From contig JAJDBB010000073.1 of NCBI GenBank assembly GCA_029261555.1, forward strand, positions 1 through 47,350: 47,350 nt of DNA, given 5' to 3'. Both the position numbers and the translations under genes were made by a program. This DNA comes from Nitrospinaceae bacterium (GTDB taxonomy: Bacteria > Nitrospinota > Nitrospinia > Nitrospinales > JACRGP01). A model generated the notes under the pieces. That model searched no databases. It was not told the DNA's origin and was given only the letters and a program-made list of their open reading frames with translations. Positions within the stretch are counted from its first letter, which is position 1. Each line of letters begins with the position of its first letter. Of this stretch, positions 14,835 to 23,357 are shown piece by piece.

Positions 14835-15528
14835 AAAGAGTTTGCCAATCCAGACAGTCTTTTAACCTATCCAGATTCTCTCCCTGGAAATGTTCAGGAG
14901 ACGGGTTTTCGACGTAGGGGAGGACGCCCAAAACGGGGACGTCCGTAAAATCTCGCACGATATCGGGATTGGAATCTTGAATGAAATCCGCCTCTCCGGG
15001 CCGGTTCTGATTAAACACGATTCCCTTGACGTTGAGATTGAAAAATTTGGCCGCCTCCAGAGTCAACAAGGTATGATTGAGCGTCCCCAAAGCCAACCGG
15101 CTTACCACCAGAACGGGAAGCCCTATATCCCGCGCCAGGCGTCCCAGTAAATAACCCTGTTTAATGGGGACCATGAGTCCGCCCACGCCTTCCACGATAA
15201 CGATTTTATGTTTGGCGGCCAACCTTTCGTAAGCGGCCAGTATTTTGGGGATTTCTATAGGACTTTTTTCCAGGTTCGACGCCAGGTAGGGAGCCGCCGG
15301 GGTTGCGAAGCGCGCGGGGCAAATCTCTTCCAGCGGATCTTCAGCGCCAACCGAGGCCGATAAAAACTCCGCGTCGGACGCTCCGGGAGTGAATCCCGTC
15401 TCTATCGGTTTCATCACGCCCACGTCGCCAAAACTTTGTTTGATCAGCGCGGCCAACAAGGCGGCAAAAAAAGTTTTGCCGACGCCGGTATCCGTTCCCG
15501 CGATGAAATATCCCTTGCAGTCTTTCAA
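14833..15528 (-). CDS. bioD: Dethiobiotin synthetase
   Basis: 231 residues. The P-loop GTDTGVGKT lies at residues 11-19, followed by MKPIETG (substrate lysine) and the VEGVGGLMVPI motif. BioD uses ATP and CO2 to close the ureido ring of dethiobiotin, the penultimate step of biotin synthesis. I use the TTG at 15528 because AGGAGG lies 10 bases upstream and no ATG is near. No other bio genes are in the window, so the pathway is split. It is divergent from the small Zn-ribbon gene. Confidence 0.93.
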   Translation of the reverse strand: MKDCKGYFIAGTDTGVGKTFFAALLAALIKQSFGDVGVMKPIETGFTPGASDAEFLSASVGAEDPLEEICPARFATPAAPYLASNLEKSPIEIPKILAAYERLAAKHKIVIVEGVGGLMVPIKQGYLLGRLARDIGLPVLVVSRLALGTLNHTLLTLEAAKFFNLNVKGIVFNQNRPGEADFIQDSNPDIVRDFTDVPVLGVLPYVENPSPEHFQGENLDRLKDCLDWQTL

Positions 15529-15608
15529 GCTAAATTTGCCTCCTGTGTTAACGGCGATTCAAACGCAAAAATCGGCGCATGTACGAACCCGTTTAATCTT
15601 TTTTTTGA

Positions 15609-15614
15609 TATAAT
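15609..15614 (+). promoter_or_regulatory. Candidate -10 box for the small Zn-ribbon gene
   Basis: A perfect TATAAT in TTGATATAATTC lies 48 bases before the ATG at 15663. No convincing -35 was found. Confidence 0.4.
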
Positions 15615-15662
15615 TCAGTTTGAAAAGCGAATTGAAAATTTTAACATTGGGATCTGTCGAAC

Positions 15663-15953
15663 ATGAGCGCAAAACATTTGACCGTGACTTGCCCCTGTTG
15701 TGAAAGCAAGCTGGAAGTAGACGCAAAAACGGGAGCCGTGGTTTGGGAAGAAAAAAAACAAAAAGAACACGCTTCGCTTTCCGATCTGGTAAAGGGTTTG
15801 GACGCGCAGAAGAAAGAACAGGCCAGTCAGTTTCAAAAACAAAACGAACTGCAAAAAGAGCGCTCCCGGCTTTTGGAAGAAAAGTTTAAAGAGTCCCAAA
15901 AGCACGTCGATAAAACTTCCGACAAACCCCTGCGCGATTTCGATTTGGATTAG
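15663..15953 (+). CDS. Small protein with Cys-pair motif and coiled coil
   Basis: 96 residues. The N-terminus has VTCPCCESKLEVD, a cysteine cluster resembling half of a zinc ribbon. Residues about 30-80 are almost all charged or glutamine-rich (DAQKKEQ, QNELQKERSRLLEEKFKE) and predict a coiled coil. The end is PLRDFDLD. Function is unknown. The last 30 bases are repeated 81 bases downstream in the same reading frame (16002-16035), so read-through of the TAG at 15951 would add 26 residues ending in the same PLRDFDLD. The ATG at 15663 gives the most natural N-terminus. Confidence 0.82.
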   Translation: MSAKHLTVTCPCCESKLEVDAKTGAVVWEEKKQKEHASLSDLVKGLDAQKKEQASQFQKQNELQKERSRLLEEKFKESQKHVDKTSDKPLRDFDLD

Positions 15954-16035
15954 AACAGTCGCTTGGCAACCATCCCTCCGTTCCGGTTCCGGTCGTGGCT
16001 AACAAAACCCCTGCGTGATTTCGATTTGGACTAAG
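15922..16035 (+). repeat. In-frame direct repeat of a gene's 3' end
   Basis: The stretch 15922-15953, ending in the codons for PLRDFDLD and a TAG stop, recurs at 16002-16035 with two base substitutions and a one-base length difference in the A-run. It ends in TAA. The offset is 81 bases, 27 codons. The second copy also holds the stop codon of the convergent PhnP-like gene. Confidence 0.88.
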
Positions 16036-16801
16036 GTTCCAAATCGACCGTCAACCCGTCGTAGGCCAGGCTCACGTTATCCGGCAACTGCCTGCTCACC
16101 GTTTCATGGTCGAATTGGTGGTTGATGTGAGTCAAAAGCGCACGTCGCGGTTTGATCTCCTCTATAGCCTCCAAAGCTTCCTCCAGGCAAAAATGCGTTG
16201 GGTGTGGTTTGAAACCCAAAGCGTTCAAAACGAGTAAATCCAGATCATTCAATTGTTCGCGCGCGCCGGCGGGAATGCCGTTGCAATCGGTGATATAGGC
16301 TGCGGATCCTATGCGGTAACCGTTGATGATTAACGAGCCGTGTTCGATATCCAGAGGCGTTATATTCAAGCCGCCGAGCGCGAAGTTTTCTCCCACGGTT
16401 TCCTGGAGGATGAGTTGCGGAATCCCGCCGCCTTCGGGCCGGACGCCGTTAAAAATGTAGCCGAAATTTTCCTTGATCCTGGCCAGCGTGAATTCTCTGC
16501 CATAGCAGGGGATCGTCGTTTTGTTGAAAAAATTGAACGACCGCAACTCGTCGATTCCATGCACATGGTCGGCGTGGTGGTGCGTATAGAGGACCGCGTC
16601 GATTTTCTCGATTCCGTTGGCGAGGCACTGTTGCCGGAGGTCGGTGGATGTGTCGACGAGAAGGTGAAATCCGTCGTTTTGAACCAGGACGGAGGATCGC
16701 AGTCTTTTATTTTTGGGGTCGTCGGACCGGCAAACCCGGCAGTCGCAACATAGCGAGGGGACGCCGGTGGAGGTTCCCGTTCCCAAAAAAACAATTTTCA
16801 T
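16031..16801 (-). CDS. Metallo-beta-lactamase-fold phosphodiesterase, PhnP-like
   Basis: 256 residues, ATG start. It opens with MKIVFLGTGTSTGVP, followed by a four-Cys cluster in CCDCRVCRS, then THHHADHVHG (metal site) and a TDCNG segment. These features match PhnP/phosphoribosyl cyclic phosphodiesterase-type MBL proteins, where the extra cysteines bind a structural zinc. Late His motifs are present (THINHQFD). The substrate is not certain because no phn genes are nearby. Related proteins also act on cyclic nucleotides. It is convergent with the small Zn-ribbon gene and its stop lies inside the repeat described there. Confidence 0.87.
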   Translation of the reverse strand: MKIVFLGTGTSTGVPSLCCDCRVCRSDDPKNKRLRSSVLVQNDGFHLLVDTSTDLRQQCLANGIEKIDAVLYTHHHADHVHGIDELRSFNFFNKTTIPCYGREFTLARIKENFGYIFNGVRPEGGGIPQLILQETVGENFALGGLNITPLDIEHGSLIINGYRIGSAAYITDCNGIPAGAREQLNDLDLLVLNALGFKPHPTHFCLEEALEAIEEIKPRRALLTHINHQFDHETVSRQLPDNVSLAYDGLTVDLEP

Positions 16802-16817
16802 TTTTGCGCGACCTTGC

Positions 16818-17744
16818 TCAGTGCTTCATTTCGCATAACGCTTCGACTTGTCCGCAGGGGTTGGATTCAAACTGGATGGTGGAATGCGAAATATTGAATT
16901 GGCTTTTCAACGCCGCCTCGATTTTTATCAGCAGAGGTTCCATCTGGTTGACCTTCTGGTCGTTGACCAGGGCGTGGGCGCTGAGCGCGTAAATGTTGGA
17001 GCAGATGCACCAGATATGCAGTTCGTGGACGTCCCGAACTTCGGGAATGGCGACCAGCGCCTTTTCGACGTCCTCCAGCGAGACGCCTTTGGGCACGCCT
17101 TCGAGGAGAATGTGCCAGGCGTCGCCGATCAGGCTTCGGGCGCCCCAAAACAGCAAGCCGCAAATCGCAACCCCCATCACGGCGTCGGCAATAAACCAAC
17201 CTTTGAAATAAATAATCAGTCCGCTGACGATCACTCCAACGGAAGCGACGGAGTCGCCCAGAACATGCCAGAACGCGCTTTTGATATTGAGGTCGTGGCT
17301 GTGGAGTTTTACCGAATCCTTGAGGAGAAAAATGACGGCAATGTTGGTCAGTAAACCCAAAACCGCGACAACGATTACCGCAAGGCCTTGCACTTCCTGG
17401 GGATGTTGAAAACGCAACACGGCGTGATAAAGAATCGCTGCCGCCATTGCGAATATGAGCAAGCCATTGGCGAGGGCCGCAAAGATTTCCATGCGGTGGT
17501 AGCCAAAGGTTTTTGTGGAAGTCGCGGGTTGATCGGAAATTTTCAGCGCGAACCAGCTCAGGCTGAGGGCGAACGCGTCCATGAACATGTGGCCCGCGTC
17601 TCCGATAAGGGCGAGGCTATTGGCCCAAAAGCCGCCGAACAGTTCTGCGCAGAAAATGAAAAAGGTAAAGCCTATTGCGAGTTGCAAGCGGGATTGAACG
17701 TTTGACGGAGGCATTTTTTTGAATCTTTCCGGCGGGTGAAACAT
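16818..17744 (-). CDS. Cation diffusion facilitator (CDF) metal exporter
   Basis: 308 residues from the ATG at 17744; an ATG at 17714 is an alternative. Six hydrophobic spans are visible. Metal sites of the CDF family are present: DAGHMFMDAF in the second span and HVLGDSVAS in the fifth, each with a His/Asp pair. There is also a His-containing SHDLN loop and a cytoplasmic C-terminal ferredoxin-like domain (VHELHIW, ISHSTIQFE). It exchanges cytoplasmic Zn, Co or Cd for protons at the inner membrane. It sits 16 bases upstream of the PhnP-like gene on the same strand, so the two are likely one transcript. Confidence 0.93.
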   Translation of the reverse strand: MFHPPERFKKMPPSNVQSRLQLAIGFTFFIFCAELFGGFWANSLALIGDAGHMFMDAFALSLSWFALKISDQPATSTKTFGYHRMEIFAALANGLLIFAMAAAILYHAVLRFQHPQEVQGLAVIVVAVLGLLTNIAVIFLLKDSVKLHSHDLNIKSAFWHVLGDSVASVGVIVSGLIIYFKGWFIADAVMGVAICGLLFWGARSLIGDAWHILLEGVPKGVSLEDVEKALVAIPEVRDVHELHIWCICSNIYALSAHALVNDQKVNQMEPLLIKIEAALKSQFNISHSTIQFESNPCGQVEALCEMKH

Positions 17745-17884
17745 CAAAAGAGGTATTCCATGTAAACGGGAAATCGCTCATTTTTGCGACCCGTTCTCTA
17801 CCAAACATTTTAGAAACAGCCGAGCGACCTGTCAAGCGTGGGTCTTGGAAGTATGGGTTGTCCGGGATATGAATTGCGGGTATT

Positions 17885-17906
17885 CAAAAGTCTTTTGTGA
17901 TATAAA
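17885..17906 (+). promoter_or_regulatory. Promoter with palindromic candidate operator upstream of the 2-Cys peroxiredoxin
   Basis: CAAAAG-T-CTTTTG (17885-17897) is a perfect palindrome directly upstream of a TATAAA (-10 candidate, 17901-17906), so it would sit in the promoter spacer. It is placed to act as an operator. It does not match the PerR or Fur boxes I know. Confidence 0.45.
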
Positions 17907-17952
17907 TGGATTGATTTTCCCAAAACATTTTACAATTTAAGGAGTGTCAAAG

Positions 17953-18540
17953 ATGCCGACGTTAGTATCGAAGGAAGCCCCTGACTTTAAAGCCAATGCG
18001 GTAATGCCGGATGGCAGTTTCAAGGAGGTTAAAATCTCGGATTACCGGGGAAAATATGTAGTCCTGTTCTTCTACCCGCTTGATTTTACTTTCGTGTGCC
18101 CTACGGAAATTATTTCGTTCAGCGAAAAGATTGCGGACTTTGAAAGCCGAAACGTTCAAGTGCTCGGCGTATCCGTCGACAGTCATTTTTCCCATCTTGC
18201 CTGGAAAAACACCGACCGGAAACAGGGCGGATTGGGCGATATAAAATACCCGTTGGTGGCGGATCTCGACAAATCCATCGCTCGCGCATACGACGTTCTG
18301 TTCAACGACGCCATCGCCTTTCGCGGTTTGTTTTTGATCGATAAAGACGGAATCGTTCAGCATCAACTCATCAACAATCTGCCACTCGGACGAAATGTGG
18401 ACGAGGCTTTGCGCGTCGTCGACGCTCTCCAGCATCACGAAGAGCACGGCGAGGTCTGCCCGGCCAACTGGAAAAAAGGGGACGACGCCATGAAGCCCGG
18501 TCCCAAGGAATCGCAGGAATATTTCCAAAAGAAATATTAA
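17953..18540 (+). CDS. ahpC: Typical 2-Cys peroxiredoxin (AhpC/Tsa)
   Basis: 195 residues. The start is the ATG at 17953, with AAGGAG 8 bases upstream; a GTG at 17944 overlaps that site and is rejected. The peroxidatic Cys49 lies in [13 protein letters not shown] and the resolving Cys169 in GEVCPANW. The enzyme reduces hydrogen peroxide and organic hydroperoxides, recycled by thioredoxin or AhpF-like reductases. The C-terminus YFQKKY is the normal tail. This is a fully active-looking peroxiredoxin, in contrast to the Cys-less one at 5322. It is a single-gene unit with its own terminator. Confidence 0.96.
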   Translation: MPTLVSKEAPDFKANAVMPDGSFKEVKISDYRGKYVVLFFYPLDFTFVCPTEIISFSEKIADFESRNVQVLGVSVDSHFSHLAWKNTDRKQGGLGDIKYPLVADLDKSIARAYDVLFNDAIAFRGLFLIDKDGIVQHQLINNLPLGRNVDEALRVVDALQHHEEHGEVCPANWKKGDDAMKPGPKESQEYFQKKY

Positions 18541-18564
18541 GCTAAGGGCGTTATTTGCCCCGAT

Positions 18565-18598
18565 AAAAAGGCGGGACCGCAAGGTCGCCGCCTTTTTT
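18565..18598 (+). terminator. Terminator after the 2-Cys peroxiredoxin
   Basis: A long stem AAAAAGGCGGGACC-GCAA-GGTC-GCCGCCTTTTTT, with a GCAA tetraloop and six T, lies 25 bases after the stop. The A-rich 5' arm makes it potentially bidirectional. Confidence 0.93.
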
Positions 18599-18631
18599 CA
18601 TTTTAATGAGTCTGACATTGGAGACGTCCTT

Positions 18632-19402
18632 TTGATTGTCATCACTAACGACGACGGATTCAACGCCGGCGGCATACAGGCGTTGCGAAAAGAGCTTGCG
18701 AAGGAATTTGAGGTTCTTGTAGTGGCTCCAGAAACAGAGCAAAGCGCCATGGGTCACGCCATCACCCTGAACGCTCCTCTCAAGGCGAGGAAAGTTGAGG
18801 AGGACGGAAAGCTGATCGGTTACGCCGTGAGCGGCACTCCGGCGGACTGCGTGAAACTGGCGGCGACGGAACTGTTAGACAAGCCGCCGGAACTGGTGGT
18901 TTCCGGAGTCAACCTGGGCGGCAACCTGGGTTCCTGCGTGATCTACTCTGGAACCGTATCCGCCGCGACCGAAGCCGCCATCATGGGATTTCCGGCGATT
19001 GCGGTTTCGCTGGATACCTGGGAGAACCCGGATTTCTCTTTCGCCGCCGAGTTCGCCCGCAAAATGGTCTCACTGGTTTTAAAAAAGGGATTGGCAGAAG
19101 GGGTTTGCCTGAACGTGAACGTTCCCGCAGTAAAACGGGAACTCATTCGCGGCGCCCGGATTGCCCGGCAGGGCAAGTCGCGGGTGATTGAATCTTTCGA
19201 TCGCCGTACCGACCCGCGCAACAACACCTACTATTGGCTTGCGGGGGAAATGCACTTCAACGAAGTGCACGAGGGAACGGATACGGAAACGGTTGCGAAT
19301 AATTATGTTTCAATAACGCCCCTGCATTTCGACCTGACGTGTTTTCAGTTTATGGAAGAAATTCAGGGGTGGGATTTGCCGTCCAACGACGCGGCGGAAT
19401 AA
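18632..19402 (+). CDS. surE: 5'/3'-nucleotidase SurE
   Basis: 256 residues. The N-terminal ITNDDG motif (metal-binding Asp pair), then APETEQSAMGHAIT and VSGVNLGGNLG(S), are classic SurE signatures. SurE dephosphorylates nucleoside mono- and polyphosphates in stationary-phase physiology and acts in the cytoplasm. The start is the TTG at 18632, with GGAG 8 bases upstream, and it gives the normal position of ITNDDG close to the N-terminus. In many bacteria surE lies next to pcm or rpoS; here it stands alone between peroxiredoxin and pnp. Confidence 0.95.
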   Translation: MIVITNDDGFNAGGIQALRKELAKEFEVLVVAPETEQSAMGHAITLNAPLKARKVEEDGKLIGYAVSGTPADCVKLAATELLDKPPELVVSGVNLGGNLGSCVIYSGTVSAATEAAIMGFPAIAVSLDTWENPDFSFAAEFARKMVSLVLKKGLAEGVCLNVNVPAVKRELIRGARIARQGKSRVIESFDRRTDPRNNTYYWLAGEMHFNEVHEGTDTETVANNYVSITPLHFDLTCFQFMEEIQGWDLPSNDAAE

Positions 19403-19436
19403 AAAAAGCGGACCCGCTTTGAAAAGCGAGTCCGCT
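19401..19436 (-). terminator. Terminator of the rimP-pnp operon
   Basis: On the minus strand AGCGGAC...GTCCGCT encloses an inner CGCTT/AAGCG pairing and is followed by seven T. It lies about 45 bases after the pnp stop. The plus strand side (after surE) lacks a T-tract, so the orientation is mainly minus. Confidence 0.85.
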
Positions 19437-19482
19437 GAATTTATTCGCCCTCGGCGGGGCGCCAAGAGCTTGGTTTATGGCT

Positions 19483-21627
19483 TTAGCTTTTATCCGCCGC
19501 TGCCGCTGCCTCTTCTTCGTCTTTAGCGACGCCGGACGCCGTCGCGCCGTCGCGCAGGGCTTCCTTGCGGCTGAGCTTGACTTTACCCTGACGGTCCACG
19601 TCGATAACCTTCACGACAATTTCATCGCCCTCAGAGAGTTCGTCGGTGACTTTATTAATTCGCCGTTCGCAAATCTGTGAGATATGCACCAGGCCGTCGG
19701 TTCCGGAGAATATTTCCACGAAAGCGCCGAAGTCCACGATCTTTTTCACCGTGCCTAGGTAGACTTTCCCGACTTCCACTTCCTGAACCAGATCCTCGAT
19801 GATTTTGATGGCCTTTTTTGCAGCCTCTTCGTCGGAGGAAGCGATTTTAACCTGGCCGCTATCGTTGATGTCGATAGAAACTCCCGTGGCGTCGATGATC
19901 GACCGGATCATCTTGCCGCCGGGTCCGATGACGTCCTTGATCTTCTCCGTATTGATCTGAATCGTAACGATTCGTGGAGCGTACTTGGAGAGGTCGTCTC
20001 TCGGCTCGGTCAGCGCTTTTTCCATCTCGCCCAGAATATGCATGCGACCTTCTTTGGCTTGTTGCAGGGCTTGTTGCATGATGCCCTTGTCCAGTCCGCC
20101 AATTTTGATGTCCATTTGCAGAGCGGTGATTCCCTCCTTGGTGCCGGCTACTTTGAAATCCATATCGCCCAAGTGATCTTCGTCTCCCAGGATGTCGGAC
20201 AAGATTGCAATCTTGTCGTCTTCCTTGATGAGTCCCATGGCAATGCCGGCCACGGGAGCCTTGATCGGCACGCCGGCGTCCATCATTGACAAGGCGCCTC
20301 CGCATACCGAGGCCATGGAAGAGGAACCGTTTGATTCCAGAACTTCCGAGACCAGCCGGATGGTGTAAGGGAAATCGTCTTTATTGGGGACGACCGGAGC
20401 CAACGCTCTTTCCGCCAACATGCCGTGTCCGACTTCTCGCCGACCCGGTCCAGCCATGAACTTGACTTCGCCGGTACAAAAAGCGGGGAAATTGTAATGC
20501 AAGTAGAAAGCTTTGTTGCCGCGAACTTCCAGGGTGTCGAGCCGCTGTTCGTCCATTGAGGTTCCCAGGGTGGTGGTCGCCAGAGCCTGGGTCTCGCCGC
20601 GTGTGAACAGGGCGGAGCCATGCGTCCGCGCGAGGTATCCGACGGAACAGGAAATGGGCCGGATATCGCTCAGGCCGCGTCCGTCGATGCGTTTTTGTTT
20701 ATCCACGGCCATCCCACGAACCACGCTTTTTTCGAGGCCCTGAAAAGAGGATTTGATCGCGGCTGCTTTTTCCTCGTCGTTGTCCGGATTCAATTCAGCT
20801 TTCATGGAATCCTTGATCTCGGCAATGGCGTCGCGGCGCTCCTGCTTGCCGGCAATTTCCATCGCAGCTGACAATTTGGCTTTGGCGAAATCGTTGACTT
20901 GTTTTTCAATTTCAGGATCGGCTTCTTCCACCTCGACGGTTTGCTTTTCTTTGCCGAGGAGTCCTTTTAATTGCATTTGCAGGTCGATGAGTTTTTTGAT
21001 TCTATCGTGCCCGAACTCCAGGGCGTCCATCATGATCTCTTCCGAAAGCTCGTTGCATCCGGATTCCACCATGACGATGCCTTCCATGGTTCCGGCCATG
21101 ATCAAATTGAGGTCGCTGGCGTCGATTTCTTCCCGCGTGGGGTTGAACACGAAATTCCCGTCGATTCTACCGACGCGCGCGCCCGCGATGGGGTTGTTGA
21201 AAGGAATGTCCGAAAGCGTCAGAGCAGCGGAAGCGCCCACCAGAGCGATGGCGTCCGCCGGGTTTTCGCTGTCGTGCGAAAGCACGAGGCAAACGACTTG
21301 CGTTTCGTTTTTAAATCCCTTGTCGAACAGGGGTCGGATGGGCCGGTCGATCAAACGGCACACCAGGGTTTCCAAATCGGAGGGCCTGGCTTCGCGTTTG
21401 AAAAAACCGCCGGGAATTTTGCCGGCGGCGTAGGTTTTTTCCCGGAAATCCACGGTCAACGGGAAAAAATCGATCCCCTCGCGGGGAGAGCTGGACATGG
21501 TGGCCGTTACCAAAACCTGGGTGTCTCCTTGTCGAATCAAGACGGCGCCGTTGGCTTGATGGGCCAGTTCGCCGGATTCTATTGACAGTACTTTCCCGTC
21601 AAGGTCTATTTCTACCTTTTGTCGCAT
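19483..21627 (-). CDS. pnp: Polyribonucleotide nucleotidyltransferase (PNPase)
   Basis: 714 residues, close to the E. coli length (711). Two RNase-PH domains are visible, the second with FMAGPGRREVGHGMLAERAL and the DFKVAGT catalytic segment. A KH domain (VIGPGGKMIRSII) and an S1 domain (GTVKKIVDFGAFVEI) follow. It degrades RNA 3'-5' phosphorolytically and partners with RNase E and helicases. ATG start preceded by AGGAGAT. It follows rpsO after 21 bases, the classical rpsO-pnp arrangement. The C-terminal tail is Ala/Glu-rich (DEEEAAAAADKS). Confidence 0.97.
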   Translation of the reverse strand: MRQKVEIDLDGKVLSIESGELAHQANGAVLIRQGDTQVLVTATMSSSPREGIDFFPLTVDFREKTYAAGKIPGGFFKREARPSDLETLVCRLIDRPIRPLFDKGFKNETQVVCLVLSHDSENPADAIALVGASAALTLSDIPFNNPIAGARVGRIDGNFVFNPTREEIDASDLNLIMAGTMEGIVMVESGCNELSEEIMMDALEFGHDRIKKLIDLQMQLKGLLGKEKQTVEVEEADPEIEKQVNDFAKAKLSAAMEIAGKQERRDAIAEIKDSMKAELNPDNDEEKAAAIKSSFQGLEKSVVRGMAVDKQKRIDGRGLSDIRPISCSVGYLARTHGSALFTRGETQALATTTLGTSMDEQRLDTLEVRGNKAFYLHYNFPAFCTGEVKFMAGPGRREVGHGMLAERALAPVVPNKDDFPYTIRLVSEVLESNGSSSMASVCGGALSMMDAGVPIKAPVAGIAMGLIKEDDKIAILSDILGDEDHLGDMDFKVAGTKEGITALQMDIKIGGLDKGIMQQALQQAKEGRMHILGEMEKALTEPRDDLSKYAPRIVTIQINTEKIKDVIGPGGKMIRSIIDATGVSIDINDSGQVKIASSDEEAAKKAIKIIEDLVQEVEVGKVYLGTVKKIVDFGAFVEIFSGTDGLVHISQICERRINKVTDELSEGDEIVVKVIDVDRQGKVKLSRKEALRDGATASGVAKDEEEAAAAADKS

Positions 21628-21648
21628 TAAAATATCTCCTGTTTGTTT

Positions 21649-21918
21649 TTACCGCCTGATTTTGAGGCGCGTTATGACGTCCTGATACCGTTTGAGGTCT
21701 TCTGTCTTGAGGTGGTCCAATAATTTTCTTCGTCGACTGACGATTTTTAACAGACCTCTTCTGGAATGATGATCCTTCTTGTGACTCTTGAAATGATCGT
21801 TCAAATCATTGAGTCGCCGCGTCAGAAGGGCAATTTGCACCTCCGACGATCCCGTATCAGTGTCGTGAGTTTTGTAATCTCCAATCAATTCAACTTTTAC
21901 TTCTTTTGTTAAGGACAT
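21649..21918 (-). CDS. rpsO: 30S ribosomal protein S15
   Basis: 89 residues from the ATG at 21918 (the standard length), with a GGGAG ribosome site upstream; a longer frame to 21963 is not needed. The S15 signature [18 protein letters not shown]...[19 protein letters not shown] is complete. It binds 16S rRNA early in platform assembly. In E. coli S15 represses its own mRNA through a pseudoknot; the 142-base leader here could do the same, but I could not define such a fold. Confidence 0.97.
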   Translation of the reverse strand: MSLTKEVKVELIGDYKTHDTDTGSSEVQIALLTRRLNDLNDHFKSHKKDHHSRRGLLKIVSRRRKLLDHLKTEDLKRYQDVITRLKIRR

Positions 21919-22060
21919 AATCGATTCTCCCTCTTGCTCGATGGCTCGCTTAAGGGTTGGCAAATGTTTTCACTGGGGAGATCGCTTCATGCACTCTTAG
22001 CAAAGGCTCTGTTGATCTTCCCATTAAAAACACTCCAACCCCTTGTGCGAATTGGTTCAT

Positions 22061-22993
22061 TTAAACAAATACCCGCTTGGGCTTAAAAACGACGTCTCCG
22101 GAGACCATTTGATTGAATACATTCTGGTCGGTCACGGATTCTACAACGGCCACCAGGCGGCGGTCGCTGTCTTTCACGCAAAAATTCATTCCCGATTTAA
22201 AATTCTCCGGGAAGCTTTTTAAAAATGATTTGGTCAGGGCCGCTCCGTTTGAAACGGCGCGAATCCGGTCTTCCTTCACCGCGATTTCCGGAATAAAACT
22301 CAACGCTTCTTCGATGGGGTAAATCTTTTCCCGAAAGGTATTGTTTTCGCGAGCCAGAGCCAGTTCTTCAAGGCTCAGACTACGGCCTTCATCGAACCCC
22401 CCCACGGCGGTTCTTTTTAAGTGAACCATAAAAGCGCCACATCCCAACTGTGTCCCCAAATCGTGACACAGGGTGCGGATGTAAGTCCCCGCCGAGCATT
22501 CTACCGTGAAGGAAACCAGATTTCCCTCTTTTTTCTCCATTTCCAAGTTGTAAATGCAAATGGGGACCGGTTCTCTGGGAACTGTAATACCATTTCTCGC
22601 CAATTTGTAAAGAGGAATTCCATTTTTTTTCTTGGCGGAGAACATGGGGGGAACCTGCAATTGTTCGCCGATAAAGGACTTCAACCTGGTTTCTACCGTT
22701 TCCGCCGAAATACCCGAGGGGTCGGATTCAAATATTTTCTTCCCTGTCGCGTCCTGGGAGTCCGTTGCCGTCCCAAGTTCCAAAGTGGCGGCGTATTTTT
22801 TGGACAGCCCGGAAAGGAACTGAACAATTTTGGTCGATTCGTTCAGGCAAATGGGCAACACCCCCTCCGCGAGAGGATCCAGGGTTCCCGCGTGACCGGC
22901 CTTCTTTACTCCCAGAACCTTCCGGACCGCCTGAACGGCGGCGAACGAGGTGGGCCCCGGGGCTTTGTATAAATTGACGACGCCGTTAATCAT
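22061..22993 (-). CDS. truB: tRNA pseudouridine(55) synthase
   Basis: 310 residues from the ATG at 22993, which overlaps the rbfA stop by 8 bases (ATGATTAA). The N-terminus INGVVNLYKAPGPTSF and the catalytic GHAGTLDPLAEGVLP (active Asp) are TruB hallmarks. YAATLELGTATDSQDATG and the C-terminal PUA-like tail complete the enzyme. It makes pseudouridine 55 in the T-loop of tRNAs. The overlap implies translational coupling to rbfA. Confidence 0.96.
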   Translation of the reverse strand: MINGVVNLYKAPGPTSFAAVQAVRKVLGVKKAGHAGTLDPLAEGVLPICLNESTKIVQFLSGLSKKYAATLELGTATDSQDATGKKIFESDPSGISAETVETRLKSFIGEQLQVPPMFSAKKKNGIPLYKLARNGITVPREPVPICIYNLEMEKKEGNLVSFTVECSAGTYIRTLCHDLGTQLGCGAFMVHLKRTAVGGFDEGRSLSLEELALARENNTFREKIYPIEEALSFIPEIAVKEDRIRAVSNGAALTKSFLKSFPENFKSGMNFCVKDSDRRLVAVVESVTDQNVFNQMVSGDVVFKPKRVFV

Positions 22994-23342
22994 TGTGAAT
23001 CTGGTGGATGATTCGCGAAATTTTTTCAACCTCTTTAGGGGTTTCGTCCTGGAGGATTATTAATTCCGGGATATATCTCAGATAAAGGTTTTTTGCCAAT
23101 TGCGCACGGATAAATCCCGCAGCGCTGGATAGGCCTTTCAGCGTGTTGCGTTGTTCGTCTTCGGAACCCATGACGCTGACGTATACTTTTGCGTGCTTCA
23201 GGTTGTCCGTCAGGTCCACTCCGGTGACGGTGGCGAAACCGATTCGCGGGTCTTTGAGTCCGCTTTGGATAACTTTGGAAATTTCCTCCAAAATCAATTC
23301 CTGGATTCGCGCGGATCTTTTATAGGAAAAACGGCCTGGCAT
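22986..23342 (-). CDS. rbfA: Ribosome-binding factor A
   Basis: 118 residues. RSARIQELILEEISKVIQSGLKDPRI and the KH-like VDLTDNLKHAKVYVSVMG pattern are typical. RbfA binds the 30S subunit during late maturation. It lies 15 bases after the DUF503 gene and overlaps truB by 8 bases, in the standard infB-rbfA-truB order. Confidence 0.95.
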   Translation of the reverse strand: MPGRFSYKRSARIQELILEEISKVIQSGLKDPRIGFATVTGVDLTDNLKHAKVYVSVMGSEDEQRNTLKGLSSAAGFIRAQLAKNLYLRYIPELIILQDETPKEVEKISRIIHQIHND

Positions 23343-23357
23343 GGTTCGTTAACAGCG

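Noticed and set aside
17944-17952. GTG start for the 2-Cys peroxiredoxin
   Set aside because: It overlaps the AAGGAG ribosome site that serves the ATG at 17953.
20753-21433. 226-residue open frame antisense to pnp
   Set aside because: Ser-rich low-information translation opposite a well-conserved PNPase; a codon-usage shadow.
21919-21963. Longer start for rpsO
   Set aside because: S15 has 89 residues from the ATG at 21918, the family's standard length, with a good ribosome site.
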